Origin: Streptomyces litmocidini
GTDB taxonomy: Bacteria; Actinomycetota; Actinomycetes; Streptomycetales; Streptomycetaceae
Length of the DNA: 64,000 nt
Reading direction: 5' to 3'
Assembly (NCBI RefSeq): GCF_014649755.1
Contig: NZ_BMTQ01000007.1
Coordinates: 1 to 64,000, forward strand
The notes under the pieces: model-generated
Databases searched by the model: none
What the model was told of the DNA's origin: nothing
What the model saw: the letters and a program-made list of their open reading frames with translations, nothing else
Translations under genes and position numbers: made by a program
Shown here: piece after piece, positions 13,717-22,164 of the stretch
Layout of the letters: each line of letters opens with the position of its first letter
Position numbering within the stretch: position 1 is the first letter of the stretch

Positions 13717-15228
13717 TCAGACCGCGGGGGTCCGGTCCTCCCGCTCGGCGGGGCGTCCGTCGGGGACCGCGCGGTCGAAGCGGAGCGCGGGGTCCTCGAT
13801 CGGGGACCGCCGCAGCGCGCGGCGGTCGCGGTAGTAGTCGTTCCGGATCCGCCACGGGTCACGGGTGCCCTGTCGGGGCATGATCGCGTCGCCGCGGGCG
13901 ATGTACCCGGAGGTCAGCGACTCGCCCATGACGGAGACGGAGGAGCGGTCGGCCTCGGTGGCGACGGGGGTGACGGCGGTGAGGCCGTGCCGGTCCATGT
14001 GGGCGACGAGCCGGCTGATGTAGGCGGAGGCGAGGTCGGCCTTGAGCGTCCAGGAGGCGTTGGTGTAGCCGATGATCATCGCCAGGTTGGGGACGCCGTC
14101 CAGCATCACGCCCTTGTGGAGGAGGTGGTCGCGGGTGACGACGGGCCTTCCGTCGACGGCGAGTTCCATGCCGCCGGCGAGCTGCATGCGCAGGCCGGTG
14201 GCCGTGACGACGATGTCGGCGGGGATCTCCTCGCCGGACCCGACCTTGACCCCGGTCTCGGTGAACGTCTCGATGTGGTCGGTGACGACGGACGCCCGGC
14301 CGCTCCTGAGCGTCGTGAAGAGGTCGCCGCCGGGCACGACGCACAGCCGCTGGTCCCAGGGCTTGTACGAGGGGGTGAAGTGGCGCATGTCCACGCTCTT
14401 GCCGAGCCGCGCCCGCACGGCGCCGAGGAGCACCTTGCGCATGAGGCGGGGGGCCTTGCGGCACAGGACGTACAGGGCGCGCTGCATCGCGATGTTCCGG
14501 GTGCGTCCGACCCGGTGGACGAGCGCGGCGGGGACGCGCAGCCGGCGCAGGAGGACGGAGAGGGGGTCGTCCGCGGGGAGCGCCAGGACGTACGTGGGCG
14601 AGCGCTGGACCATGGTGACGTGGGCGGCTTCGGGGGCCATCGCGGGGACGAGGGTGATGGCGGTGGCACCGCTGCCGATGACCACGACGCGCTTGCCCGT
14701 GTGGTCGAGGTCCTCGGGCCAGTGCTGCGGGTGCACGAGGGTGCCGCGGAAGCGCTCCTCGCCGGGGAACTCGGGGCGGTGGCCCGCGTCGTAGTCGTAG
14801 TAGCCGGTGGCGCCGACGAGGAAGCGGGCGGTCAGGACGCGGGTCTCACCGGTGGCCTCGTCGAGGGTCTCGACGGTCCAGCGGCCTTCGGCGCTCGACC
14901 AGTCCGCCCGGACGGCCCGGTGGCCGAAGCGGATGCGGTCGACGACGCCGTGCTCCTCGGCGGTGGTCCTGATGTAGCGGCGGATGTCCGGGCCCGCGGC
15001 GAGGACCTTGGTGCCGTGCCAGGCGCGGAAGCCGTAGCCGAAGGTGTACATGTCCGAGTCCGAGCGGATGCCCGGATAGCGGAACAGGTCCCAGGTGCCG
15101 CCGATCCCGGCGCGCCGTTCGGCGATCGTGTACGTGATCCCGGGGTTCCCGGCGAGCAGGTGGCAGGCGGCACTGATGCCGGACAGCCCCGCGCCGACGA
15201 TCAGCACGTCGACGTGCTGGTTCTCCAT
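13717..15228 (-). CDS. Baeyer-Villiger-type flavin monooxygenase (EthA-like)
   Basis: A 503-residue class-B flavoprotein monooxygenase. It has an N-terminal FAD motif (VLIVGAGLSGISAACHL), the Baeyer-Villiger fingerprint F-x-G-x3-H-x3-W-P as FRGTLVHPQHWP at residues 160-171, and an NADPH motif VVVIGSGATAITLVPAM just after it. EthA-like enzymes oxygenate ketones or sulfur compounds. ATG 15228 was chosen because GGGGA lies 6 bases upstream; a GTG nine codons earlier lacks one. First gene of the three-gene operon and divergent from a TetR regulator, an arrangement resembling ethA/ethR. Confidence 0.9.
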   Translation of the reverse strand: MENQHVDVLIVGAGLSGISAACHLLAGNPGITYTIAERRAGIGGTWDLFRYPGIRSDSDMYTFGYGFRAWHGTKVLAAGPDIRRYIRTTAEEHGVVDRIRFGHRAVRADWSSAEGRWTVETLDEATGETRVLTARFLVGATGYYDYDAGHRPEFPGEERFRGTLVHPQHWPEDLDHTGKRVVVIGSGATAITLVPAMAPEAAHVTMVQRSPTYVLALPADDPLSVLLRRLRVPAALVHRVGRTRNIAMQRALYVLCRKAPRLMRKVLLGAVRARLGKSVDMRHFTPSYKPWDQRLCVVPGGDLFTTLRSGRASVVTDHIETFTETGVKVGSGEEIPADIVVTATGLRMQLAGGMELAVDGRPVVTRDHLLHKGVMLDGVPNLAMIIGYTNASWTLKADLASAYISRLVAHMDRHGLTAVTPVATEADRSSVSVMGESLTSGYIARGDAIMPRQGTRDPWRIRNDYYRDRRALRRSPIEDPALRFDRAVPDGRPAEREDRTPAV

Positions 15229-15285
15229 GTCCGTCCCCTCCCCTGCCGGTCGCACCGGCGGGCGTTCTTCCTCAGGCCCCGGAAT

Positions 15286-15328
15286 TTACCTGTGTCACCG
15301 CGTCCAGGATACCGGCGGTAACGTGACC
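15286..15328. promoter_or_regulatory. Candidate TetR operator region with GGTNAC repeats
   Basis: GGTAACGTGACC (15317-15328) is palindromic at 10 of 12 positions, and a related TTACCTGTGTCACC (15286-15299) lies 17 bases away in the same divergent intergenic region. Two related half-site pairs between a TetR gene and its divergent operon suggest operator control of both. No convincing -35/-10 pair was identified. Confidence 0.5.
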
Positions 15329-15381
15329 TGCGCCACCCCTCTCCCCCGACCTCGTCCCCACCGCCGGGTACGATCCACGCC

Positions 15382-16137
15382 GTGGCCGAGGACAGACACA
15401 CACGCAACGACGGGCGACCCGACGGCCGTGACACCCGCTGGACCGGCCACCGCGCCGAGCGCCGGGACCAGGTCCTCACCGCGGCCCTCGCCGTCATCGG
15501 GCGCGAGGGGACGACGGTCAGCGTGGCGGCGATCGGCGCCGAGGCCGGCATGCCCCGCTCCGTCGTCTACCGGATCTTCCGCAGCCGCGAGGACCTCGAC
15601 GAACAGATCCGCGCGCGCATCACCGCCGACCTGATGACCGCCCTGTCCCCCGCGCTCGACCCCCGGGGCACGATCCGGGAGGCGATCGAGCTCGCCGCGG
15701 CCACCTACGTGGGCTGGGTGGCGCTCCACCCCCACCTCCACCGCTTCCTCGGCACCGGCTCGCCGGGGCAGCCCGCCGCAGGCTCGCGCGCGGTCGCGGG
15801 CACCCGCACCGCCGTCGCCCTCCACCTCGCCCGCCTCCTGGACACGTACGCCGAGCGGTTCCTCGACGGGGGGACGGCGCCCCAGGGCTTCAACCTCAAC
15901 CTGGCGTTCGGCATGGTCGGCCTGGTGGACGGCGTGGTGAACCAGTGGGCCGCCCACCCCGAGTCGCGGAGTTCCCTCGACGACCTGACCCACTTCCTGA
16001 GCGACGCCCTCTGGGGCCTGCTGGCGGGCGTCACCCCGCGCCTGGGCATCAAGCTCGACCCCGACCAGCCGATCGGACCGGCCCCGGAACCGCCGGAGCC
16101 GGGGCCCCCGCACGGCACGGCGGACGACCGCCGCTGA
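15382..16137 (+). CDS. TetR-family transcriptional regulator
   Basis: A 251-residue TetR regulator with GTG start at 15382. The N-terminal DNA-binding domain has RRDQVLTAALAVIGREGTTVSVAAIGAEAGMPRSVVYRIF (given by its ends: AALAVIGREG ... VVYRIFRSREDL). The ligand domain follows and the C-terminus is a proline/glutamate-rich tail. It is divergent from the monooxygenase operon and probably represses it. The ligand is unknown; an EthR-like hydrophobic ester or ketone is only a guess from context. Confidence 0.87.
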   Translation: MAEDRHTRNDGRPDGRDTRWTGHRAERRDQVLTAALAVIGREGTTVSVAAIGAEAGMPRSVVYRIFRSREDLDEQIRARITADLMTALSPALDPRGTIREAIELAAATYVGWVALHPHLHRFLGTGSPGQPAAGSRAVAGTRTAVALHLARLLDTYAERFLDGGTAPQGFNLNLAFGMVGLVDGVVNQWAAHPESRSSLDDLTHFLSDALWGLLAGVTPRLGIKLDPDQPIGPAPEPPEPGPPHGTADDRR

Positions 16138-16238
16138 CCCCTCCGCCTCCCCCGGCCCCCGGCCGACCGGCCACCGCGCCTCTACGATGCCGGAGATCAA
16201 CGCCGCCGCACGACGCGGCCGCATGCGGGGGACGGGAC

Positions 16239-16475
16239 GTGGACCGGTACGACGTGCCCGTCGGGCCCGCGGCCGTGAACGGGCCGCGCCACCGCTTCCG
16301 CAACCCCGCCGGGCCCGTCCTCGTCGCCCGGTGCCCGATCGCCGCCTCGGCCCTCGCCGAGGCGTACGCCGTCCCCACCGGTCCCGCCGCCCGGCTCGCG
16401 GACGGGAACGCCGCGCTCCCGCCTCCGCGCGGGCGCCCCGTCGTGCGAGTGCCGTCGGCGGGGGCGGGGACGTGA
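16239..16475 (+). CDS. Small hypothetical protein
   Basis: A possible 78-residue protein (VDRYDVPVGPAAVNGPRHRF at its start) read from GTG 16239 with a GGGGAC-like ribosome site. Third-position GC is high as in real genes here. It has no recognised domain. It could equally be a fragment of a longer gene lost upstream. It fills the space between the TetR gene and the RNA phosphodiesterase. Confidence 0.35.
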   Translation: MDRYDVPVGPAAVNGPRHRFRNPAGPVLVARCPIAASALAEAYAVPTGPAARLADGNAALPPPRGRPVVRVPSAGAGT

Positions 16476-16562
16476 CGGGCGCCCCGGCCCGGGGCGTGCC
16501 CCGCCCGCCGCGTACCCTCACCAGCGACGGTTGCGGGACGGACGGTGGGCAGGGCAAGGACG

Positions 16563-17180
16563 ATGGCTGAGGCGCCCGGGCAGGGTACGGAGTCGGGTGA
16601 CGGCGACAGGGCGCGGACCGCGACCGTGCGCGTCTTCGTCGCGCTCGCCCCTCCCGACGACGCGAAGGACGAACTGGCGCGCGCGCTGGACCCCGCGTAC
16701 GAGGCGTACCCGCGCATGCGGTGGAACCGGATCGAGGACTGGCACATCACCCTGGCGTTCCTCGGGGAGCTCCCGGTGGGGACCGTCCCCCTGCTGCGGC
16801 CGCCGCTGGCGGAGATCGCGGCGGCGCGGCGGCCCGTGGAACTGGCGCTGCGCGGTGGCGGGCACTTCGACGAGCGGGTGCTGTGGAGCGGGATCGACGG
16901 CGACCTCGACGGGCTGCACCGGCTCGCCGCCGAGGTGCGGGCCGTCGTCAAGGAGTGCGGCATCCCCTTCGAGGACCGGCCGCTGCGTCCGCATCTGACG
17001 CTCGCCCGGGCCCGCCGCGACGACCCGACGTCGGTACGGGAGGCCGCCGCCGGGCTCGCCGGCTTCACCGGCCGCCGATGGGCGGCCGAGCGCCTCCATC
17101 TCGTCGGCAGCGACTACGGCCGGGGCCCGGGGCCGATCCGTTACCGCGACATCGAGGCGTGGGAGTTCGCGCGGCCGTAG
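16563..17180 (+). CDS. thpR: RNA 2',3'-cyclic 3'-phosphodiesterase (2H family)
   Basis: A 205-residue 2H phosphoesterase. Both catalytic HxTx motifs are present: HITL at residue 61 and HLTL at residue 144. The opening VRVFVALAPPDDAKDEL and the W-x-R-x-EDWHITL segment are typical of ThpR/LigT, which hydrolyse 2',3'-cyclic phosphates at RNA ends in vitro. ATG 16563 has AAGGA just upstream; an in-frame GTG at 16545 is weaker. It is monocistronic by position, far from the RNA-repair pair near 39 kb, with which it could share substrates. Confidence 0.9.
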   Translation: MAEAPGQGTESGDGDRARTATVRVFVALAPPDDAKDELARALDPAYEAYPRMRWNRIEDWHITLAFLGELPVGTVPLLRPPLAEIAAARRPVELALRGGGHFDERVLWSGIDGDLDGLHRLAAEVRAVVKECGIPFEDRPLRPHLTLARARRDDPTSVREAAAGLAGFTGRRWAAERLHLVGSDYGRGPGPIRYRDIEAWEFARP

Positions 17181-17220
17181 CCGGGTGTCGGCGGTCAGGC
17201 GGTGGCCGGGTGGCGGGCGG

Positions 17221-17260
17221 TCAGGCGGTCAGGCGGTCAGGCGGTCAGGCGGTCAGGCGG
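17221..17260. repeat. 8-bp tandem repeat, 5 copies
   Basis: Five exact copies of TCAGGCGG, with diverged copies on both sides (GTCAGGCGG before, GGTCAAGCGG after). It lies between thpR and the convergent lipoprotein gene and could vary in length without touching a coding region. Confidence 0.95.
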
Positions 17261-17298
17261 CGGTAGCCGGGCGGTCAAGCGGTCAAAGGAGCGCACCG

Positions 17299-17811
17299 TC
17301 AGCGGCCGTACAGGCTGCGGCAGAGGTCGGCCCCGCCCATGGGGGCCCGGATGTCCTCGGCCTGACGGCAGAGGCGGCGCATCTCGGGCGGCCGCGCGTC
17401 CGCCCGGGGCCGCGGGCGGATCGGAGCGGGCCGGTTCTCGTGCGAGGAGCGGGGTGCGGTCCCGGACCTCCCGCGCGGGGGCCTCCCGGGCCTGTCCGCC
17501 GTGGTGTGCGGGCGGTGCGGGGCGGTGTCGCGAGCGTGCGGGCGGCGGGCGGGCGGTTGCTCGGCCGCGGGGACGGCGGCCTTCCGGGCGGGGGCCCGGG
17601 CCGGACGGGAGTCGGTGGGGTCGAGGGCCTCGCGAGGGGCGGGCTCCGTGGGCGCGGGCCAGGCGGGGAGCGGGGCGGGCGGGCGGTCCGCGGCCGGTGC
17701 GATCCCGCCGGGGCGGGCCGGTGGCCCCGGTGCGGAACCGTGCGGGACGACCACGCATCCGGTGGCGAGGAGCGCGACGAGCAGCAGGAACGCGGTGTGT
17801 CGGGCGTGCAT
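17299..17811 (-). CDS. Putative lipoprotein
   Basis: A 170-residue protein with a lipoprotein signal peptide (MHARHTAFLLLVALLATGC; lipobox LATGC at about residue 19). The middle is a long proline/arginine/alanine-rich unstructured segment. The C-terminus CRQAEDIRAPMGGADLCRSLYG, with two cysteines, is a small conserved tail seen in Streptomyces lipoproteins of unknown role. Predicted to be anchored on the outer face of the cytoplasmic membrane. The function is unknown. Confidence 0.75.
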   Translation of the reverse strand: MHARHTAFLLLVALLATGCVVVPHGSAPGPPARPGGIAPAADRPPAPLPAWPAPTEPAPREALDPTDSRPARAPARKAAVPAAEQPPARRPHARDTAPHRPHTTADRPGRPPRGRSGTAPRSSHENRPAPIRPRPRADARPPEMRRLCRQAEDIRAPMGGADLCRSLYGR

Positions 17812-18077
17812 GGGGTCACGGTGCCCGAGCGTCGGAGGAAGCGGACGGCGGCTCGGGCCGAGTCCACCGTCACGAGTGAACCACCGCCGCGCGTGGACGG
17901 AGCGGTGCCGTCGTCCACGACCCGGCCGCGCGGGCGGTACCGCCCGCGCCGCGCTCGCCCTCTCCCGGACCGGCAACGCGCGTCCCCCCGCGCGCCGCAC
18001 CGGGACGGCGACGCGCGAGGCTTCCGACGGGCCGTCACGACCGGCCGTCACGAGCGCTCCCGGAGCCGGTTTCCGGA

Positions 18078-18110
18078 CCGTCGGGGCGGGGACGTGCTCC
18101 GCCCCGACGG
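18078..18110. terminator. Hairpin, 12-bp stem
   Basis: CCGTCGGGGCGG and its complement pair around a 9-base loop, about 85 bases past the flavin hydroxylase stop. It may be a second, backup terminator. Confidence 0.5.
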
Positions 18111-18148
18111 AGCGGAGGGGTGGATGGATGGATGGATGGGTGGCGTGT

Positions 18149-18184
18149 CCCGGGGGCCGGACGTTCGGGGGCGTGGCCCCCGGG
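18149..18184 (-). terminator. Hairpin terminator after the flavin hydroxylase
   Basis: CCCGGGGGCC and GGCCCCCGGG form a 10-bp stem around a 16-base loop, 10 bases past the stop codon at 18195. Confidence 0.6.
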
Positions 18185-18194
18185 GGTCCTAGTC

Positions 18195-19328
18195 CTAGTA
18201 CGGCTTCACCAGGACGTGGGCGGCTCCCGGGATGCCGATCTTCAGGAGCGCGTCCTCCTCGGCGGTCGTCGGCGCTCCCATCTCCTGCCTGAGGACCGCC
18301 CGGGACATGGCCTGCACCCACAGGGCACGGGGCCGGCGGCGCGCCTCCCAGGCCCGCAGGGCCTCGGGGACCGAGCCCTCCGCGTCCAGGGCCTCGGCGA
18401 GGACGAGGGCGTCCTCGACGGCCATCGCCGCTCCCTGCGCGAGGTGCGGGGTGGAGGCGTGGGCGGCGTCACCGGCCAGTGCCACCCGGCCCACGTGCCA
18501 CGGTTCCTCGACCGTCACCTGGGAGATCCGGGAGTACACCACGGCCGCGGGGTCGGTGACCGCGCGGAGCGCCTCGGCGACGGGGCCGGAGAAGACCGCG
18601 AGCCGCTCGGCGAGCTCCTCGTGGGCGCGCCCGGGGTCCGGCCGGTGGTCCTCGGCCTCGGCGAACACGGCGCCCAGGTACATCAGTTCGTCGGTGATCG
18701 GGGTGAGCAGGGCCTTCGCCTCCTGGCCCGCCGTGGCCATGACCACGCCCCGGACGTCGGGGTGCCGGGGCACGGTCACGCGCCAGTTGGCGAATCCGGT
18801 GTACGCGGGCGCGTACCGGTCGCCGTAGAGGCGGGTCCGCAGCGGGGAGCCGATGCCGTCGAAGCCGACGACCAGGTCCCAGCGGTCGCCGGAGCCGTCG
18901 GAGAGCGCGACGGTGACGCCCGTGCCGTCGTCGTCGAGTCCGGTGACGGTCACTCCGAAGCGGACCTCGGCGCCGGCGGCGACGGCGGCGTCGCCGAGCA
19001 CGCGGGCGAGGGCGGGCCGCGGAATGCCGTTGGCGGCCGGCAGGTCGCCCATGCGGGGCTGGGGTATCCGCGCCAGCGTGCTCCCCGCCGGGTCGGCGAT
19101 CGTCAGGACCTCCCATGCGAATCCCGCCGCGAGGCAGGCGTCGAGCACCCCCAGCTCCCGCATGACGTGCAGGGCGTTGGACGGCTGGATGATGCCCACG
19201 CCGAGGGCGTCGAGCTCCTCGCGGATCTCGGCCACCTCCACGGTGTGGCCGCGCCGGGCCAGAGCGGTGGCGAGGGTGAGGCCGCCGATGCCTCCGCCGT
19301 GGATCAGGACGCGCAGGGATGATGCCAT
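18195..19328 (-). CDS. FAD-dependent aromatic hydroxylase-type monooxygenase
   Basis: A 377-residue class-A flavoprotein (PHBH fold). It has the GxGxxG motif RVLIHGGGIGGLTLATAL, the DG motif (VVGFDGIGSPLRTRLYG) and the GD motif (VALAGDAAHASTPHLAQGAAMAVEDA), in the right order and spacing. Such enzymes hydroxylate aromatic or polyketide substrates with NAD(P)H. ATG 19328 has GGAGA upstream; an ATG ten codons earlier is not preceded by one. It stands alone on its strand, so the substrate cannot be inferred. Confidence 0.87.
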   Translation of the reverse strand: MASSLRVLIHGGGIGGLTLATALARRGHTVEVAEIREELDALGVGIIQPSNALHVMRELGVLDACLAAGFAWEVLTIADPAGSTLARIPQPRMGDLPAANGIPRPALARVLGDAAVAAGAEVRFGVTVTGLDDDGTGVTVALSDGSGDRWDLVVGFDGIGSPLRTRLYGDRYAPAYTGFANWRVTVPRHPDVRGVVMATAGQEAKALLTPITDELMYLGAVFAEAEDHRPDPGRAHEELAERLAVFSGPVAEALRAVTDPAAVVYSRISQVTVEEPWHVGRVALAGDAAHASTPHLAQGAAMAVEDALVLAEALDAEGSVPEALRAWEARRRPRALWVQAMSRAVLRQEMGAPTTAEEDALLKIGIPGAAHVLVKPY

Positions 19329-19596
19329 CTCGGTTGTCTCCAGAACGTGATCGAACAAGGCGCAGGAGTGTAACCCCCGGGTGGGAGCCGGGGGTTGTAC
19401 CGCCGTGCCGTCGCTTTCCCGGGCCGGGGACGGGACCGCGCCGGATGCCCCCGACGTCGTCCGACACGGCGGGCCCGCGAGGATTCACCGGGTTCACCGG
19501 CGCGCCGACGCGCCCTCATGGCGGGGCCTCGCGATTCGATGGACCCGGGGCGGGCAGGCGTCCACAGTTCCCTGATCACCGGAGGAGGAGTACGCC

Positions 19597-20844
19597 ATGC
19601 CGCACCCGTGGCGCCGATGGAAGTGGTGGCAGCGATGGGGGCGGGACCCGGTGGTGGTGCAGACGCTGCGCTCCACCGCGGCCGCGACGATCTCGTACGT
19701 CGTCGCGCTCCGGCTCAGTTCCGAGCCGGCGCCGCTGACCGCCCCGCTGACCGCCCTGCTCGTCGTGCAGGTGACGCTGTACTCGACGCTCACGACGAGC
19801 CTGCGGCGGGTGAACTCCGTCGTCGTCGGCGTCCTCATCGCCATCGCGTTCAGCGTGCTCGTCGGACTCACCTGGTGGAGCCTTGCCCTGATCATCCTGG
19901 CGTCGCTGGTCGTGGGCCGGTTCGTCAAGGTGGGGGAGTTCGTTCCCGAGGTGGCCATCAGCGCGATGCTGGTCCTCGGCGTCACGCAGGTGACCGACAC
20001 GGCGTGGGACCGCGTCCTGGAGACGCTGATCGGCGCGGTCGTGGGCCTGCTCTTCAACGTCGTGCTCGTGCCGCCGGTCTGGGTGGACACCGCCGGGGAC
20101 TCGATCGTCGACCTGGCCCGGCGGATGCGCCGGCTGCTCATGGACCTCGGCGAGGAGCTCGCGGACCCGCACGCGCGCCCCGATCCGGCGTCGATCCCGG
20201 AGGTCGTCCCTCCCGCCGCCTTCGAGCGGGCCGCGGCGCGGCTGCACGAGGCGCGGCGCCTCGACAACGACGTCGCCGACGTCGACGCGGCGCTGCGGCA
20301 GGCGGAGGACAGCCTCCGGCTGAACCCGCGGGTGAAGGAGGGGCTGCTGCACCGCATCGTGCTGCGCACGGGTCTCGACACCCTGGAGATCTGCGCGGTC
20401 GTGCTGCGCGTCCTCGCCCGTTCCCTGACCGACCTCGCGAAGGAGCGGGAGGGGGCCCCGCTCGTGCGGCGGGAGGCGGGCCTGGCCCTCCGGGAGACGC
20501 TGCGGCACCTGGCGGACACCCTGGTGAGCTTCGCCGACCTCGTCACCTCGCACTCGAGCGCCGGGGCGGAGACGGCCGAGGACCGCCTCGGCGAGGACCT
20601 CGGGGCGGCCCGCGCCGCCCGTGACCACGCCGCCGGGCTGCTGAAGGCCGAGGCGGCGCACGACCCGGAGCGCTGGCAGCTGTACGGCGCGCTGCTGGCC
20701 GAGATCGACCGGGTCCTCGACGAACTCGATCCGGGACACCGCGGCCGCCGGCTGATGGAGGAGCTGGACCGGCACACGCGCATGCGTGCGGAGCGCCGCC
20801 GCCGCGTCACCTCCCTCGCGGCCCGGGCGCGCCGTACGCCGTGA
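19597..20844 (+). CDS. Aromatic acid exporter (ArAE/FUSC) family membrane protein
   Basis: A 415-residue protein. The N-terminal half has about five to six hydrophobic segments (TISYVVALRL, LTALLVVQVTL, VVVGVLIAIAFSVLVGL, LALIILASLVVG, AISAMLVLGVTQV, LIGAVVGLLFNVVLVPPVWV). The C-terminal half is soluble and charged, with coiled-coil-like helices. This half-length layout matches actinobacterial FUSC/ArAE proteins, whose larger relatives export aromatic acids. GGAGGAGGAG precedes the ATG. The last 38 bases overlap the convergent FMN oxidase gene. Confidence 0.82.
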   Translation: MPHPWRRWKWWQRWGRDPVVVQTLRSTAAATISYVVALRLSSEPAPLTAPLTALLVVQVTLYSTLTTSLRRVNSVVVGVLIAIAFSVLVGLTWWSLALIILASLVVGRFVKVGEFVPEVAISAMLVLGVTQVTDTAWDRVLETLIGAVVGLLFNVVLVPPVWVDTAGDSIVDLARRMRRLLMDLGEELADPHARPDPASIPEVVPPAAFERAAARLHEARRLDNDVADVDAALRQAEDSLRLNPRVKEGLLHRIVLRTGLDTLEICAVVLRVLARSLTDLAKEREGAPLVRREAGLALRETLRHLADTLVSFADLVTSHSSAGAETAEDRLGEDLGAARAARDHAAGLLKAEAAHDPERWQLYGALLAEIDRVLDELDPGHRGRRLMEELDRHTRMRAERRRRVTSLAARARRTP

Positions 20845-22006
20845 CGGGCCGCAGGGCGCCCTCCTCCCGGAGGGCGTCCAGGGTCGGGTAGCCGTCGACG
20901 GCCAGGATCAGGTCGGTCTCGGCGAGGAGGGAGCGCAGGACGTGGACGATGCCGTCCTCGCCTCCGAGGGCGAGGCCGTACGCGTACGGGCGGCCGACGC
21001 CGACCGCCGTGGCGCCGAGGGCGAGGGCCTTCACGGCGTCGGCGCCGGTGCGGACCCCGGAGTCGAAGAGCACGGGCAGGCCCTCGGCCGCGGCGACCAC
21101 GCCGGGGAGGGCGTCGAGCGCGGGCAGGCCGCCGTTGGCCTGGCGTCCGCCGTGGTTGGAGCAGTAGACGCCGTCGACGCCGCCGTCCCTGGCGCGGCGG
21201 ACGTCCTCCGGGTGGCAGATGCCCTTGAGGAGGATCGGCAGGTCGGTCAGGGAGCGGAGCCAGGCGAGGTCGTCCCAGACGAGCGGCTTGCCGAAGATCC
21301 CCGCCCATTCCAGGACGGCGGCGCGCGGGTCCTCCTCGGGGGTCTTGGCGAGGCGTGCCCGGAAGACCGGGTCCGAGGTGTAGTTGGCCAGGCAGTGGCC
21401 GCGCAGTTGCGGGAAGTTGCCGGTGGCGAGGTCGCGGGGGCGCCAGCCGGTGATCCAGGTGTCGAGGGTGACGACGACGCCCCGGAAGCCGGCCGCCTCC
21501 GCGCGGTGCACCAGGCTCTCCGCGAGGGCGCGGTCGGTGGGGGTGTAGAGCTGGAAGAAGCCGGGGGTGTCCCCGCACGCGGCGGCGACCTCTTCCATGG
21601 GGTCGACGGTGAGCGTGGAGGCGATCATGGGGACGCCGGTACGGGCGGCGGCGCGGGCCGTCGCGAGGTCGCCGTGTCCGTCCTGGGCGCAGAGCCCGAT
21701 CACGCCGACGGGTGCCATGAAGAGCGGGGACGGCAGTCTCAGGCCGAAGAGGTCGACGGACAGGTCGCGTGCGGCGGCGCCCACCATCATGCGCGGGACG
21801 AGCCCCCACTGCCGGAAGGCCGTGACGTTGGCCTCCTGGGTGTGCTCGTCGCCCGCGCCGCCGGCCACGTACGACCAGAGCGAGGGCGACAGCGCCGCAC
21901 GCGCCCTCGTCTCCAGCTCGGCGAAGGTCATGGGCAGGGCGGGGGTGACGCCGAAGAGCCCGTCGAGGTAGATCTCGTTCTGGTGGTCGCCGTACTGCTG
22001 GGGCAT
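20807..22006 (-). CDS. FMN-dependent alpha-hydroxy-acid oxidising enzyme (lactate 2-monooxygenase-like)
   Basis: A 399-residue TIM-barrel FMN enzyme of the lactate oxidase/LldD family. Key segments are YVAGGAGDE, the MAPVG strand, the FQLYTPTDRAL segment, LLKGICHPEDVRRA with the flavin lysine, SNHGGRQ with the catalytic histidine and arginine, and FDSGVRTGADAVKALALGA for phosphate binding. The long form with YTSDPVFRA and WDDLAWL resembles lactate 2-monooxygenase, which makes acetate, CO2 and water from L-lactate. Substrate not certain. Overlaps the 3' end of the membrane protein gene by 38 bases on the opposite strand. Confidence 0.88.
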   Translation of the reverse strand: MPQQYGDHQNEIYLDGLFGVTPALPMTFAELETRARAALSPSLWSYVAGGAGDEHTQEANVTAFRQWGLVPRMMVGAAARDLSVDLFGLRLPSPLFMAPVGVIGLCAQDGHGDLATARAAARTGVPMIASTLTVDPMEEVAAACGDTPGFFQLYTPTDRALAESLVHRAEAAGFRGVVVTLDTWITGWRPRDLATGNFPQLRGHCLANYTSDPVFRARLAKTPEEDPRAAVLEWAGIFGKPLVWDDLAWLRSLTDLPILLKGICHPEDVRRARDGGVDGVYCSNHGGRQANGGLPALDALPGVVAAAEGLPVLFDSGVRTGADAVKALALGATAVGVGRPYAYGLALGGEDGIVHVLRSLLAETDLILAVDGYPTLDALREEGALRPVTAYGAPGPRGR

Positions 22007-22164
22007 GGGGGCGTCGTCCCTTCCGGTCCCTCGTCGGGGCGCTCGGCTCGCCCCCGGTGGTCCCCACCGTGCCCGTCACGCGCGCGCGTGACCATGGAGC
22101 GGTCTCCAGGAGTTCGTGGCCGGGTCTTGTCGCCCCGGACAAGTCCGGCGGCGGTGTACGGGCG

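Larger units (their letters stand above)
17812..18194. other. Intergenic region with hairpins and a GGAT repeat
   Basis: No gene is supported. It holds two hairpins, annotated separately, and a (GGAT)4 run at 18122-18137. Many small open frames are present but none has a ribosome site or a recognisable product. Confidence 0.7.

Noticed and set aside
10625..13855. Minus-strand open frame of 1076 codons
   Set aside because: Arg/Pro/His-rich shadow of FprB and the diiron oxygenase, whose motifs are clear in other frames.
17221..17260. Possible CRISPR-like or regulatory repeat array
   Set aside because: Contiguous 8-bp copies with no spacers, no cas genes and no promoter.
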